Numbered from the stretch's first letter, positions 33,977 to 43,514 are shown. The stretch: DNA of 55,266 nt from Fastidiosipila sp963510375 (GCA_963510375.1 CAUPES010000010.1:1-55266), one strand, 5' to 3'. A program made the numbers and translations. Notes: generated by a model from the sequence alone, not told the origin.

Positions 33977-35878
33977 ATGGCTAAATTAACTAGACTTGCG
34001 ACGACCGTTACCAGCCATGAAGTTAAGAATGATAGCTTGATCAATATCTTTTACTTAGATGGTCGTAGCAACAGATTTCCACAAACAAATGATTTGGACA
34101 TTACGTTAGATAGAACCGCCTTAGGATTCTACTTGAATATTAGTTCTACAAGGAAAAAAGATGCTAATAGAGATAATTTACTAGAGAAAAGAGTAAGTCA
34201 GGACCAAATTACAGAAGCTATTAAGACAAATGCTGACATTGATTCTGTAGTTAATGATATGGCAGAAAATGCTATTAAGTTAACAGGTAAATTCAATCTT
34301 GATACTCAAAAACGTGAATCTAGACCTTATTATTCTGGAGTTATAATTAAAGAGAGTGAATTAGCGGCAGTTACTTTAGGTGAGGCAGTTGCTTTCTTGT
34401 ACAGAGATGAAACTCTTTACCCATTGACAGAGAATGATTTTAAATTCAAAGCAGAGAACTTCCATGGTGAAGCTGTTGATAACTATGATATATATGCAGC
34501 AGGCCGAGCAGGTTCAATTAAATACTCAAATATTGCCCAATTAAGAGTTGATGATTGCATTATCTTAGCGACAAATAACGTTATAAAATCTTTAGGTCAA
34601 AATAATTTGCTGAAAATTTTAGATGAAGCTTATGATCAACAAGAATCAGCAGAGTTAATTCATGAATATATGACTCTAAAACATCCACACGAACCATTCC
34701 AATTCATGATGAGTTTCGTTGAAGATATTTTTGTAACAAGTAAGAAATACCGTGGTGATGGTTTCGTTAGCCGTGATACTCAATCAACACAAATATTTAC
34801 AGATGAGTATTTAGCAGAGCTTGAATCAGCTCAAGCTGAAGTTGAAGGTGAAAACGCTAAATATGCAGCCAGTGCAGCTGGAATCGCAGTAACTGGTGCA
34901 ATTGCTAATGCACATGCTCAACATGGTCAACAAACTGAAGATGCTCAGAAAGAAGAAGTAAATGAGCAGTACAAGGAAGATTCTAACTATGAACAGCATG
35001 AGGATTATACCGAAAGCCCTGAAACTCATGAAGATGAATATGATAATGACAACGAAAAGGTTGAGCAAGCTGATTATTTAAACTCAGAGAATATTGATGA
35101 TGCTGCTGAATACAATTACGACGAAGAAGAATATGATGAATTCGAAGAAGAGGCAGTAGAGGTAGAAGAAACTGAAGAACCAGATAGATTCCAAAAAGCT
35201 TATGCGAAGATAGTAGAAAATGATGATTATGATTACGATGAAAGTGGTCATGATGAAGAAGATGTTCGTTATATGTCAAGTAGAGCTGAATCAGAAGAGA
35301 CTTTGGATTTTGATGAAGATGATGATAGAAGTAAAGGCGGTCGTAAAGTATTCTTAGTAGCAATACTACTAATAGTTTTAGCGTTAGCAATTCTAGGGTT
35401 GGCGTACTTACTTAAGGAAAAAGGATTCTTCAACCGCCCAGCAGATGCACCAAGAATTACATCATCTGATAAAAGCTCAAATACTACTAGTGAATCTACA
35501 ACTGTAGAAAAACCAAAAACTACTACAAGTTCAGAAGAAACAAATAAGACTACAACGACAACTACAACTACAAAATCAGAAAATGATAATGATGATGCAG
35601 AAGTAGTTAATGGAACTAAAGAAGGCAAAAAAGGTGGAACATACCCAGCAGAATATGAAGTTCAGTGGGGAGATAATATGGATTCTATCTTTGAAAATGT
35701 ATATGGCAAGAGCTATGTTACTGACGTGGATTACGAAACTAAGTTGAAAGTATTTAACTTAATTATTGAAAATAACCCTGAAACAATTTCAGGTTCAATA
35801 GAAGGTGAAGACTTACAATTATTTGCAGAAACAACAATCAAAATTCCAGATCCATCAGGTCTTCTAGAAGCAAAATAG
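33977..35878 (+). CDS. PP2C-like pseudophosphatase with TM helix and C-terminal LysM-like domain
   Basis: A 633-residue protein of unusual build. The first 250 residues align by eye with a PP2C/PPM phosphatase: LGEAVAFLYRDETLYPLTENDF (about 134-155) corresponds to the GDSRxYLxRdgxLxqLTxDHS segment, and DCIILATNNVIKSL (about 192-205) to DxlLLCSDGLtdxL. The metal-binding Asp residues of these motifs, and the usual ADGMGG, are absent, so it is probably not an active phosphatase. A very acidic region follows (about 285-450), then a helix (about 457-479), a Ser/Thr-rich extracellular linker, and a LysM-like domain (about 555-630: YEVQWGDNMDSIFENVYG, then IKIP). It thus resembles a trans-membrane link between a cytoplasmic regulator and the wall. 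GGAGG precedes the ATG. The family identification is my own reading. Confidence 0.65.
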   Translation: MAKLTRLATTVTSHEVKNDSLINIFYLDGRSNRFPQTNDLDITLDRTALGFYLNISSTRKKDANRDNLLEKRVSQDQITEAIKTNADIDSVVNDMAENAIKLTGKFNLDTQKRESRPYYSGVIIKESELAAVTLGEAVAFLYRDETLYPLTENDFKFKAENFHGEAVDNYDIYAAGRAGSIKYSNIAQLRVDDCIILATNNVIKSLGQNNLLKILDEAYDQQESAELIHEYMTLKHPHEPFQFMMSFVEDIFVTSKKYRGDGFVSRDTQSTQIFTDEYLAELESAQAEVEGENAKYAASAAGIAVTGAIANAHAQHGQQTEDAQKEEVNEQYKEDSNYEQHEDYTESPETHEDEYDNDNEKVEQADYLNSENIDDAAEYNYDEEEYDEFEEEAVEVEETEEPDRFQKAYAKIVENDDYDYDESGHDEEDVRYMSSRAESEETLDFDEDDDRSKGGRKVFLVAILLIVLALAILGLAYLLKEKGFFNRPADAPRITSSDKSSNTTSESTTVEKPKTTTSSEETNKTTTTTTTTKSENDNDDAEVVNGTKEGKKGGTYPAEYEVQWGDNMDSIFENVYGKSYVTDVDYETKLKVFNLIIENNPETISGSIEGEDLQLFAETTIKIPDPSGLLEAK

Positions 35879-35908
35879 TAGAGTGTATTAATAAGAAGAT
35901 TTATAATT

Positions 35909-35945
35909 AGCCGTAATCTTTATTTTTAAAGATTACGGCTTTTTT
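35909..35945 (+). terminator. terminator after the PP2C-like gene
   Basis: A perfect 13-bp stem AGCCGTAATCTTT (35909-35921) and its complement (35928-35940), followed by T5-7. Confidence 0.9.
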
Positions 35946-35992
35946 CGATGTAGATTTCGCTGTATTAATTTTATTATCTTCCAAGTAAATAC

Positions 35993-38572
35993 TTAATTTG
36001 CTTGTACTTCAATTAGGTAATTATCACCACTTGAAAATACTATTTTACCTAAATTTTGGAGTGCAGACTCATTAATATCAGGATGCTTGATCCTTTCAAG
36101 CTCAGCGACAACTATATACTTTATCTTATATTTTTTGAGAAAATCTATTTGTAAGGATTTATTGTCAGTCGTATAGAATTCATTTATTTCATGTTGTAGA
36201 GGTGCTATTAAATTTTGATATGAACTTTCTTTAAAGGATGTAGTTCTCCACAACCATTCGTGAGTTTCCCAGCCTAGAACAGTTGCTAAACCAGTATAAG
36301 CAGATACTGAAGCGTAATCTGAGTAAGAGCTTCCGTATGATTCAAGTATATTTACACTAGTAAATTCATTTTCATTAAGATAGTCAATTAGATTTAATCG
36401 ATTTTTTAGGCTGTGATGCACTCCAGTATCATCTTCTACACTTAGATTAGCAATATATCTACTCCCATCAAGGCTGCGTTTGGCTTTGTCTTTGCTGGAG
36501 TCGAACCAATCAGAAATACTACTTGTATAAGAGAATGGAATGATAAGACCAAGTGTACAGGCTAAAAGAGGGAGTAAATATTTGAAATTCCAATCATTTC
36601 TTTCTTTATTAATATAATTTACCTTATTATTAAATATTTCCGCACTCTCAAGTCCTGCAACATTCTTCTTTGGCATAAATTTAAATAACAATTCTCCAAA
36701 GAAGTAAGCTGCACCCAAAGATAACAGGGCGAAACTTTGGTAGGTGAACTTAAACATAGTATTAGCTCGTGCAAAATTAACTTCATAAATATCTTTGAGA
36801 TAAATAATTTCAGGTACAAGAATTAAGCCTAAACCGCAACATACTAGAATGAAGATGAATAAATTGTCAGCAGGAAGATTAGTTATGGCTTGTACCAAAT
36901 TTTGATTTTCTAGGTTGAATTTTAATCTATTGCGTTTCGACCAGAACATATAAACAATGTATATAATTCCTATGCAAGCGTGAAATACCCAGAGTATAAA
37001 TAACTGATACAAACTAGAGTTATTATGAACCAGTTTAAAAGTTTTTGGCATTTGTGACATGTTAAGATTCATTTGAAGGCTAAAGAAGTGACTAAACACA
37101 AAAATCAAGCTGAGATAGAATCCAGAAATAGTTAAACTGTCATTTTTATATTTATATATTATATATGAGCAAATACTTGCGATAAGGTATAAGCCTAATT
37201 TAATTAGTGGGTTTCCAAAATCTAACAAGAATGGAATGAAATAAGTTAGTGTTTGAACAATGAAAAGTAGGATGCTAAGCCAATTATTTTTGCCCTTAGA
37301 TAATAAAGCTATAGTTATAGTTAAAAAGGTTACGACAAAATAAATAGCAAAATCCCAATAATTAGTCATTGAGAATATTGCAAGTAAAAAGCCTAAAGCA
37401 GTGGAATAACTTAAGGATCTCTTGCTTAACAAGTTTTCTGCTTTGCGTAAATAAACATAAAAAGCAAATAGAATTATTAAAAATAATAGAACAAAACTTA
37501 GATTAATCATATGAGCATGAAGATCCCCTACAACATAAGAATACAGAGGAAACTCATGAATAGTTTTGTCGCTGGTGTCAGGATTATGTCCAATAAAACG
37601 AGTAGAATCTGAGAAATAGAATTCACTAATTTTGCCCGTTTTAGTCCCGAAGCGTTGTAGATATTTGATTAGTCCATGTCCAAGGAAGCTTGGTCTATAA
37701 AAGAATGCATGACTATTTCCAGCAAGACAAAGAAGCAATGATGCTAATAACCCACTAAAATTTGCTATAAAATTATATGAACCTTTATTCTCTTTGATTT
37801 TATAGATAATAATATCTCTAATTAATGAGTAGGCAAGTGTGAAAGTTATGGAAAAGCTGGCAGCCATAGAGAGATTGTAAGAGATTTTTGGCTCAATGTT
37901 TGTAAGTTTAGCCAAGAGAGTGAAAAGATATTGACCAAAATAATAATAATTAATAGAATGACCAGCAAGCCACATATCTTTGGCGGGTAATGAATTATCT
38001 CTCCACATGCTCATCATGAAACCGTAATCCATGAATTTTTCCAAACCATAAATTTCTGGCTTAAGTGTCCTAAAATATATTCCTACTGCAAACGAACTTA
38101 GAAAAATTAATGTAGTTAAAAGTACTTGATTAATAGAAGAGTGGCCTTTGACTGTTAATTTATGAGTATCTTTTTTTAGAATATTAAGTATCCCACTTGC
38201 GAGAATTGCTACGATCAAGATAACTTGAATAAAGCGAGATGTAAATACAGGCAAACCTAAATGAGCTAGACACCAGGTAGTAAAGCCTATGCCCAACCAG
38301 GAAAAAACAATTGAATAAAAGAAAGCTGAATCTGCACTGAAAGATATTAATTTCTTGACAAAGAGTTGAGTAGGAATCGCTAAAGCTAATATACACATAC
38401 TCCAATTTAAAAATGCAAGGAAATCATTGAAGTTAAAGGTAAAAAAGCTTATGAGTAATATTCCTAAAATAAGTAAAGATAAGACTGATGTAATAACCAG
38501 TGCAGTCCTTGAAATTACTTTGCAGTTTTTAGAAGTTGTTGTTTTAAAACGAGAATTTATAAAATTGTCCAT
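35993..38572 (-). CDS. DUF2298 polytopic membrane protein
   Basis: This very hydrophobic protein of 859 residues has about 15 helices and matches DUF2298 membrane proteins: MDYGFMMSMWRDNSLPAKDMWLAGHSINYYYFGQY (the characteristic YYYFG), VGDLHAHMINL, NYWDFAIY and, near the C-terminus, NVLESYGSSYSDYA with a VLGWETHEWLWR segment. The architecture recalls GT-C glycosyltransferases, but the function is not established. I start at the ATG at 38572, with GGGGA 6 nt upstream; an ATG four codons earlier lacks a site. It is a single gene, transcribed toward the PP2C-like gene and divergent from alaS. Its neighbours suggest an envelope-glycan role, which remains a guess. Confidence 0.8.
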   Translation of the reverse strand: MDNFINSRFKTTTSKNCKVISRTALVITSVLSLLILGILLISFFTFNFNDFLAFLNWSMCILALAIPTQLFVKKLISFSADSAFFYSIVFSWLGIGFTTWCLAHLGLPVFTSRFIQVILIVAILASGILNILKKDTHKLTVKGHSSINQVLLTTLIFLSSFAVGIYFRTLKPEIYGLEKFMDYGFMMSMWRDNSLPAKDMWLAGHSINYYYFGQYLFTLLAKLTNIEPKISYNLSMAASFSITFTLAYSLIRDIIIYKIKENKGSYNFIANFSGLLASLLLCLAGNSHAFFYRPSFLGHGLIKYLQRFGTKTGKISEFYFSDSTRFIGHNPDTSDKTIHEFPLYSYVVGDLHAHMINLSFVLLFLIILFAFYVYLRKAENLLSKRSLSYSTALGFLLAIFSMTNYWDFAIYFVVTFLTITIALLSKGKNNWLSILLFIVQTLTYFIPFLLDFGNPLIKLGLYLIASICSYIIYKYKNDSLTISGFYLSLIFVFSHFFSLQMNLNMSQMPKTFKLVHNNSSLYQLFILWVFHACIGIIYIVYMFWSKRNRLKFNLENQNLVQAITNLPADNLFIFILVCCGLGLILVPEIIYLKDIYEVNFARANTMFKFTYQSFALLSLGAAYFFGELLFKFMPKKNVAGLESAEIFNNKVNYINKERNDWNFKYLLPLLACTLGLIIPFSYTSSISDWFDSSKDKAKRSLDGSRYIANLSVEDDTGVHHSLKNRLNLIDYLNENEFTSVNILESYGSSYSDYASVSAYTGLATVLGWETHEWLWRTTSFKESSYQNLIAPLQHEINEFYTTDNKSLQIDFLKKYKIKYIVVAELERIKHPDINESALQNLGKIVFSSGDNYLIEVQAN

Positions 38573-38642
38573 AGAGATCCCCATTAATTATAATATTTTT
38601 TAAAATTGCTTAAGTTAAGAAAATAATAGTTATTTTATACTA

Positions 38643-38651
38643 TGATATAAT
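38643..38651 (+). promoter_or_regulatory. extended -10 promoter of alaS
   Basis: TGATATAAT matches the extended -10 consensus, 38 nt upstream of the start codon. The leader is far too short for a T-box. Confidence 0.55.
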
Positions 38652-38689
38652 AATAAACTGAAATTATAAACAAAAAAGAGGTATAAAAC

Positions 38690-41350
38690 ATGAAATATAT
38701 GACAGTAAATGAATTGCGTGAAGCATATTTACAGTTTTTTGAGTCAAAAGGACACTTGCGTATTCCAAGTGCTTCTTTAGTACCCAAAAATGACCCGTCA
38801 ATTTTATTAATTAATGCAGGTATGACTCCAATGAAGGCATACTTTACTGGCGCCGCTATACCTCCGGCGAAAAGAGTCACCAATAGCCAAAAATGTGTAC
38901 GTACTGGTGATTTAGAAAATATTGGCTACACTGCAAGACATGTTAGCTTTTTTGAGATGCTTGGAAATTTTTCTTTTGGAGATTATTTCAAAAAAGAAAT
39001 GATTCCATGGATTTGGGAGTTTTGTACCCAGGTTCTTGGAATGGAAGCAGATAAACTTTACCCAACAGTATATGAATCAGATGACGAGTCTTTTGATATT
39101 TGGACAAAAACAGTTGGTGTACCAGCAGATCGAGTTTACAGACTAGGTAAAGCTGATAATTTCTGGGAGCATGGTGTAGGCCCTTCAGGTCCTTGTACAG
39201 AAATTTTATACGATCGTGGAGAGAAATACTCTTGTGGTAAACCTACTTGTGCCCCTGGATGTGATTGTGACCGTTATATGGAATTCTGGAATAGTGTTTT
39301 CAGTCAATTTGAACGTCAAGAGGATGGTACTTATACAGATCTTAAACAAAAGAATATTGATACAGGTGTAGGCCTAGAACGTTTAGCAACAATTGTCCAA
39401 GATGTTGATAGTATCTATGAAATTGATACAGTTAAGTCTATCTTAGGTAAAGTGTGCGAAGTAAGTGGCAAGACTTATGGAACAGACGGAAAAACCGATA
39501 TTAGCTTACGTATTATTACTGACCACGCAAGATCAGCAACTATGATGGTTTCAGATGGAATTACACCAAGTAACAATGGTCGTGGTTATGTTTTGAGAAA
39601 CTTAATCAGACGTGCTGTACGTCAGGCAAGCTTATTAGGTGTAGAAGAAAACTTCATGAGCAAAGTTGTAGAAGAAGTCGTAGCACAATCTAAAGATGCT
39701 TATCCAGAGCTTGAATCTAATTTGAAATTTATCTTATATACCATAGATTCTGAGGAAACAACATTTAGAGGTACATTAAGTTCTGGTAGTAAGATACTTG
39801 AAGGCTATATTAAAAATGCTATAGATAATAAACTAGAGGCTTTGCCAGCAGAGGATGTATTCAAACTTCATGACACCTACGGATTCCCGTTAGATTTAAC
39901 CAAAGAAATTGCAAAAGAGTCTGGATTAGAAATTGATGAACAAGGTTTCCATGATTTGATGGAAGAGCAACGTCTGAGAGCTCAAGCTAATACTAAGAAG
40001 AATGTTCAATCTGCCTGGGCAGGTGATAAGATGCCAAAAGAAATTGCTCAGATTGAACCTACTAATTTTACAGGATATGAAACTTTTGTCGATGAAGGCA
40101 AAATCTTGTACTTATTGGTAGAGAATGGCGACAAGTACAAGCTAGTTGACTCTGTTGAAGCAGGTGCAGACGTAGTCATTATTACAGATAAAACTCCATT
40201 CTTTGGAACAGGTGGTGGACAAATAGGCGACAAGGGTCTAGCTAGCCAAGGTGATACCAAAATAGAAATTATCATGACTAATAAGAACAGGGATAAAGTT
40301 TACTTCCACCAAGCGAAAGTGATAGAAGGCACATTATTTGCTGATAGAAATATTAAGTTAGAAGTTGATAGAGATAATAGAAGAGCTACAGCTAGAAACC
40401 ATACAGCAACACACCTTTTGCATAAGGCTTTGAGAAAAGTTATAGGTGAGCATGTTATCCAAGCAGGCTCAGAATTTAACGGAGAGTATTTCCGTTTCGA
40501 CTTTACTCATCAAGGTGGTTTAAGTGCTGAGCAATTAGCAGCAGTTGAAGCAGAAGTAAACTGGGCAATTTTAGAAGATTTTGCTGTTGAAGTACTTTGG
40601 GAACCAGTTGAAGAAGCTAAAGCTAAGGGTGCAATTGCTCTATTTGATGAAACTTATGCGGAAATAATGAGAACTATCTACATAGGTGGAGATTACTCAA
40701 TCGAGTTATGCGGGGGAACACACTTGAAACACACCTCACAAGTTGGCTCTTTTAGAATTTTATCTGAAACTTCTGTTGCCGCAGGTATTAGACGCATTGA
40801 AGCTGCTACAGGATTTAATGCGTTGAGATATTACAATGCTGATAGAGAGTTATTAAGGAGCCTATCGGATAAATTAAACACATCTGTAAGTGAACTAGAT
40901 TCTAGATTAGATAATTTAGTAGAAAAGAACAAAGAACTAGAAAAAGAAGTAAAAACCTTAGAAAATGCCAAGATGGAATCAGCTAATAAGGATCTTCTAG
41001 GAGATTCAGAAAAACTTGCAGGTATAAGCTTACTAGTAACTGAGGTAAATACAGATTCAGTTGATCAAATGCGTGAATTAGGAGATAAATTTATGGCTGA
41101 ACTTGATCCAGCAGTTGTAATTTTGGGACGTAAAGAAGCTGAAAAGGTTAACTTCTTGGTAATGTCTTCTGATCAAGCAATTGAAAAGGGTGTTAAAGCA
41201 GGAGATATTGTAAAAGTTGCTGCTAAAGTTGCTGGCGGAGGCGGTGGAGGCAAAGCCAATATGGCGCAAGCAGGCGGTAAAGATAGTAGTAAACTAGAAG
41301 CTGCATTAGAGAATGCGAAAGCTGCAGTAGAAGAAATTTTAGCGCAATAA
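38690..41350 (+). CDS. alaS: alanine--tRNA ligase
   Basis: This 886-residue enzyme charges tRNA-Ala. The class II catalytic domain starts MTVNELREAYLQFFESKGH and continues with NDPSILLINAGMTPMK, RVTNSQKCVRTGDLENIG and FFEMLGNFSFGDYFK, then GVGLERLA. The editing domain has the metal-binding NHTATHLLH (about 564-572) and CGGTHLKHT (about 677). The C-Ala domain ends with the GGGGGGKANMAQAGG glycine-rich tail. CGKPTCAPGCDCDRYMEFWN is a Cys-rich insert seen in many bacterial AlaRS. The length is standard. AAGAGG lies 7 nt from the ATG. The HIT gene follows after 64 nt. Confidence 0.97.
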   Translation: MKYMTVNELREAYLQFFESKGHLRIPSASLVPKNDPSILLINAGMTPMKAYFTGAAIPPAKRVTNSQKCVRTGDLENIGYTARHVSFFEMLGNFSFGDYFKKEMIPWIWEFCTQVLGMEADKLYPTVYESDDESFDIWTKTVGVPADRVYRLGKADNFWEHGVGPSGPCTEILYDRGEKYSCGKPTCAPGCDCDRYMEFWNSVFSQFERQEDGTYTDLKQKNIDTGVGLERLATIVQDVDSIYEIDTVKSILGKVCEVSGKTYGTDGKTDISLRIITDHARSATMMVSDGITPSNNGRGYVLRNLIRRAVRQASLLGVEENFMSKVVEEVVAQSKDAYPELESNLKFILYTIDSEETTFRGTLSSGSKILEGYIKNAIDNKLEALPAEDVFKLHDTYGFPLDLTKEIAKESGLEIDEQGFHDLMEEQRLRAQANTKKNVQSAWAGDKMPKEIAQIEPTNFTGYETFVDEGKILYLLVENGDKYKLVDSVEAGADVVIITDKTPFFGTGGGQIGDKGLASQGDTKIEIIMTNKNRDKVYFHQAKVIEGTLFADRNIKLEVDRDNRRATARNHTATHLLHKALRKVIGEHVIQAGSEFNGEYFRFDFTHQGGLSAEQLAAVEAEVNWAILEDFAVEVLWEPVEEAKAKGAIALFDETYAEIMRTIYIGGDYSIELCGGTHLKHTSQVGSFRILSETSVAAGIRRIEAATGFNALRYYNADRELLRSLSDKLNTSVSELDSRLDNLVEKNKELEKEVKTLENAKMESANKDLLGDSEKLAGISLLVTEVNTDSVDQMRELGDKFMAELDPAVVILGRKEAEKVNFLVMSSDQAIEKGVKAGDIVKVAAKVAGGGGGGKANMAQAGGKDSSKLEAALENAKAAVEEILAQ

Positions 41351-41414
41351 ATTAGATTGCCAGTTAGGTGGAAAAACTTGTTGCTAACAGCTTAATGAGT
41401 GAAAGGTTAAAAGC

Positions 41415-41777
41415 GTGAAATTAATGATTGATAAAAATTGTATATTTTGTAAATTAGCTAACGGTGAAATTCCAACAGAAATTGTTTATGAGAATGAAAG
41501 TGTAGCCTGTTTCAAAGATGCTAACCCACAAACTGAAACTCATCTATTATTGCTTACTAAAAATCACTATGCTAATGCCTTAGAGTTATTTTCTCAAAGT
41601 GGAGAAGATAGTCTAGCTATAACTAAAGCGATCCCTGAAATTGCAAGTAAACTAAAGCTTGAAGAACAGGGGTTACGTATAATAAATAACTGCGGTGAGA
41701 AGGCAGGCCAAAGTGTTTTCCACGTACACTTCCATATTATGAGTGATGCTGACAAGCTTAGAGAAAAATTAGTTTAG
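41415..41777 (+). CDS. HIT family hydrolase (Hint-type)
   Basis: A 120-residue histidine-triad protein. The N-terminus has the CIFCKLANGEIPTEIVYEN segment with two Cys as in bacterial Hint proteins; the C-terminal HVHFHIM is the histidine triad, whose central His attacks the phosphoramidate or nucleotidyl bond. Members cleave AMP-lysine-type or aminoacyl-adenylate substrates. GTG at 41415 is the likely start, with GAAAGG 8 nt upstream; ATG at 41424 is an alternative that only removes three residues. A position right after alaS is compatible with removal of aminoacyl-AMP by-products, but this is inference. A strong terminator follows. Confidence 0.9.
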   Translation: MKLMIDKNCIFCKLANGEIPTEIVYENESVACFKDANPQTETHLLLLTKNHYANALELFSQSGEDSLAITKAIPEIASKLKLEEQGLRIINNCGEKAGQSVFHVHFHIMSDADKLREKLV

Positions 41778-41807
41778 TGATTAATCCTAATACTATTGAG
41801 TTTTGTT

Positions 41808-41841
41808 AAAGAGTCAGAATTGTTTTTCTGACTCTTTTTGT
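41808..41841 (+). terminator. terminator of alaS-HIT
   Basis: A perfect 12-bp stem AAAGAGTCAGAA (41808-41819) and its complement (41826-41837), with a 6-nt loop and a T-run. Confidence 0.9.
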
Positions 41842-41935
41842 TTGTTTTTGTGAAGCTTATTAGCTTTTTGTAAATTTTTAAGTCATTTCAAAAAAGTATT
41901 ATATTTCCAAGTTGATATTTTAGGAGGAAAAAGAA

Positions 41936-42853
41936 ATGATAAACAAATCAACAAAATCAACCAAAGTAAGAAGTCTAATTGCCACAGCTTTCTTAGTTGT
42001 GAGTTTTAGTTTAGGTGCACATAATGTTTTTGCTGAGGAATCTACAGCTGAAAAAGTTGAGGTAGAAATGCTTGAACTTGAAGAAAAAACTGAATCTAAG
42101 GTGTTAAAGTGGAATGCAAAAATGGGTTATATAGAAATACCTTTAAACTTAAAAGATGTAAACTTCAATGTCTTAATTGATGGAGAACAATTAGCCTCAG
42201 ATAACTATTCTTTGAACGAGAATAAGACAACATTGTTCATTCATCCTGGATACTTAGCTAGTCTAAAAATTGGTGATTATAAGCTGCAAATAAAAAATTT
42301 AGATCAAGAAAAATTGATCAGTGAGTTAACGATTTCAATTGTTGAAGAAGGTAACAAAATAACAACTCCAACAAGTAAAAATGATACTGTAGAAAGTAAA
42401 GAACCTAAGACTTCTGCAAGTACTAAAGAGAGCAAAAGTACAAGTGCAAAACCAGAGATTAATGAGAATACAAGTGTAGATACCAATGCATCAGATAAAG
42501 ATCAAGCAGTATCAAGTGAGAATAATACTGATCATACAAGCAAAAAGATTGTTAATCCAATTAGACCAGAATTTAATAAAGATAATGAGAGTCTTAGTCG
42601 AGAGAAAAAAAACAATGCAAAATCTGATACAAGTGGAAATAATGGCCAAGCAGATGCGAAATTAACTGCAGAAAATTCTAATAAAGAATCAGGAAGCCAA
42701 GAATCAGCAAACAAAAAATCAGCCAGCACAATCGCCAGTACTGGTGTTGGATTTGCAAGCATTCAGGTGTCAAGTTTAATATTAGTCGCAAGTGCTGCAA
42801 TAAATTCAGTTAAAAGAAAATTTGTAAATAACCAGAAAAATGAAGATGATTAA
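41936..42853 (+). CDS. secreted X2-like protein with sortase-type C-terminus
   Basis: This 305-residue protein has a signal peptide (cleavage near VFA-EES, about residue 33), then one domain (about 55-140) reading DNYSLNENKTTLFIHPGYLASLKIGDYKL, which resembles the CBM-X2 immunoglobulin-like module of clostridial surface proteins. A long Ser/Thr/Lys/Asn-rich linker follows (about 145-260). The C-terminus is a sorting-signal look-alike: IASTG, a hydrophobic helix and a positively charged tail (SVKRKFVNNQ). IASTG departs from the LPxTG consensus by Ala in place of Pro, so anchoring by a sortase is likely but unproven. AGGAGG lies 8 nt upstream. It stands alone between a terminator and a convergent Nudix gene. 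Confidence 0.72.
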   Translation: MINKSTKSTKVRSLIATAFLVVSFSLGAHNVFAEESTAEKVEVEMLELEEKTESKVLKWNAKMGYIEIPLNLKDVNFNVLIDGEQLASDNYSLNENKTTLFIHPGYLASLKIGDYKLQIKNLDQEKLISELTISIVEEGNKITTPTSKNDTVESKEPKTSASTKESKSTSAKPEINENTSVDTNASDKDQAVSSENNTDHTSKKIVNPIRPEFNKDNESLSREKKNNAKSDTSGNNGQADAKLTAENSNKESGSQESANKKSASTIASTGVGFASIQVSSLILVASAAINSVKRKFVNNQKNEDD

Positions 42854-42895
42854 AAATTTGGAGTTAATTAAGAAGCTACCAGAATAAGTTTGTTA

Positions 42896-43354
42896 TTAAT
42901 CAAATCTGTAACTACTTAAATTACCATTTTCGTCATAAACTAATTTCACACTGAAAATTTCATCAGATTGGTCTAAAACATATGGGAGGAAGAGTAAATC
43001 TCCCTCCCATAAATTTAGTTCCATTATCTTATTTACAGGTATCCATTCTAATACACCTTCAGAAGTAATAATTGTTTCAGTAGTTTCAGAGTTAGCTCTA
43101 TAGACAAAGATGTAATCAGTCTCTTGGTTAGGGTAGACAAAGGTAACAATCCCTTGAAAAACTATTTTATCAAGGGATATGCCAGTTTCCTCTTTAATTT
43201 CTCGTAAAGCTGCTTCGTGTGGAGTTTCGCTAATTTCTAAATGTCCACCAACCCCAAGCCACTTACCCTCGTTGAAATCATTTAATTCTTTAATTCTATG
43301 AAGCATTAAAATTCTGTCATTGTTTCTTATATAAGTAACTGTTGTTAGTGCCAT
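42896..43354 (-). CDS. Nudix hydrolase (MutT-like)
   Basis: A 152-residue Nudix hydrolase. The 23-residue Nudix box starts GGHLEISETPHEAALREIKEE (GX5EX7REUXEEXGU fully satisfied), preceded by the usual RIKELNDFNEGKWLGVG strand. Enzymes of this type cleave nucleoside diphosphate derivatives, for example oxidised dGTP; the opening LTTVTYIRNNDRILMLHR fits the 8-oxo-dGTP diphosphatase-like group, but specificity is not certain. GGAGGT precedes the start by about 7 nt. It is a single gene, divergent from the pantothenate/CoA operon. Confidence 0.92.
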   Translation of the reverse strand: MALTTVTYIRNNDRILMLHRIKELNDFNEGKWLGVGGHLEISETPHEAALREIKEETGISLDKIVFQGIVTFVYPNQETDYIFVYRANSETTETIITSEGVLEWIPVNKIMELNLWEGDLLFLPYVLDQSDEIFSVKLVYDENGNLSSYRFD

Positions 43355-43444
43355 ATGACTTACCTCCGCTATTTAATCTTATCAAAATCAGCTAAGAAAA
43401 TAATTAAAAAAGCAAAAATTATTAATTAAGATATAAATTTCATT

Positions 43445-43469
43445 TATAATGTCATTTGTAAAGTTTACA
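43445..43469 (+). promoter_or_regulatory. -10 box and operator-like palindrome upstream of panT
   Basis: TATAAT at 43445-43450 (no good -35) is followed by TGTAAA-G-TTTACA (43457-43469), a perfect 6-bp dyad on the expected transcription start. This suggests repression of the pantothenate/CoA genes. The regulator is unknown. Confidence 0.5.
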
Positions 43470-43514
43470 TTCATTAATAACATTGCATTCGTAAGAAGCG
43501 ATAGGAGGTTGAGA

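Noticed and set aside
34983..35628. Two long minus-strand frames rich in His/Leu and Val/Ser
   Set aside because: They arise from the acidic GAT/GAA-rich and Thr-rich coding stretch of the PP2C-like gene read backwards.
38585..38689. T-box leader for alaS
   Set aside because: The gap is only 105 nt and shows no T-box sequence or antiterminator/terminator pair.
43449..43514. N-terminal extension of the PanT-like protein
   Set aside because: The extension covers the proposed promoter and operator and lacks a ribosome binding site. AGGAGG precedes the ATG at 43515.
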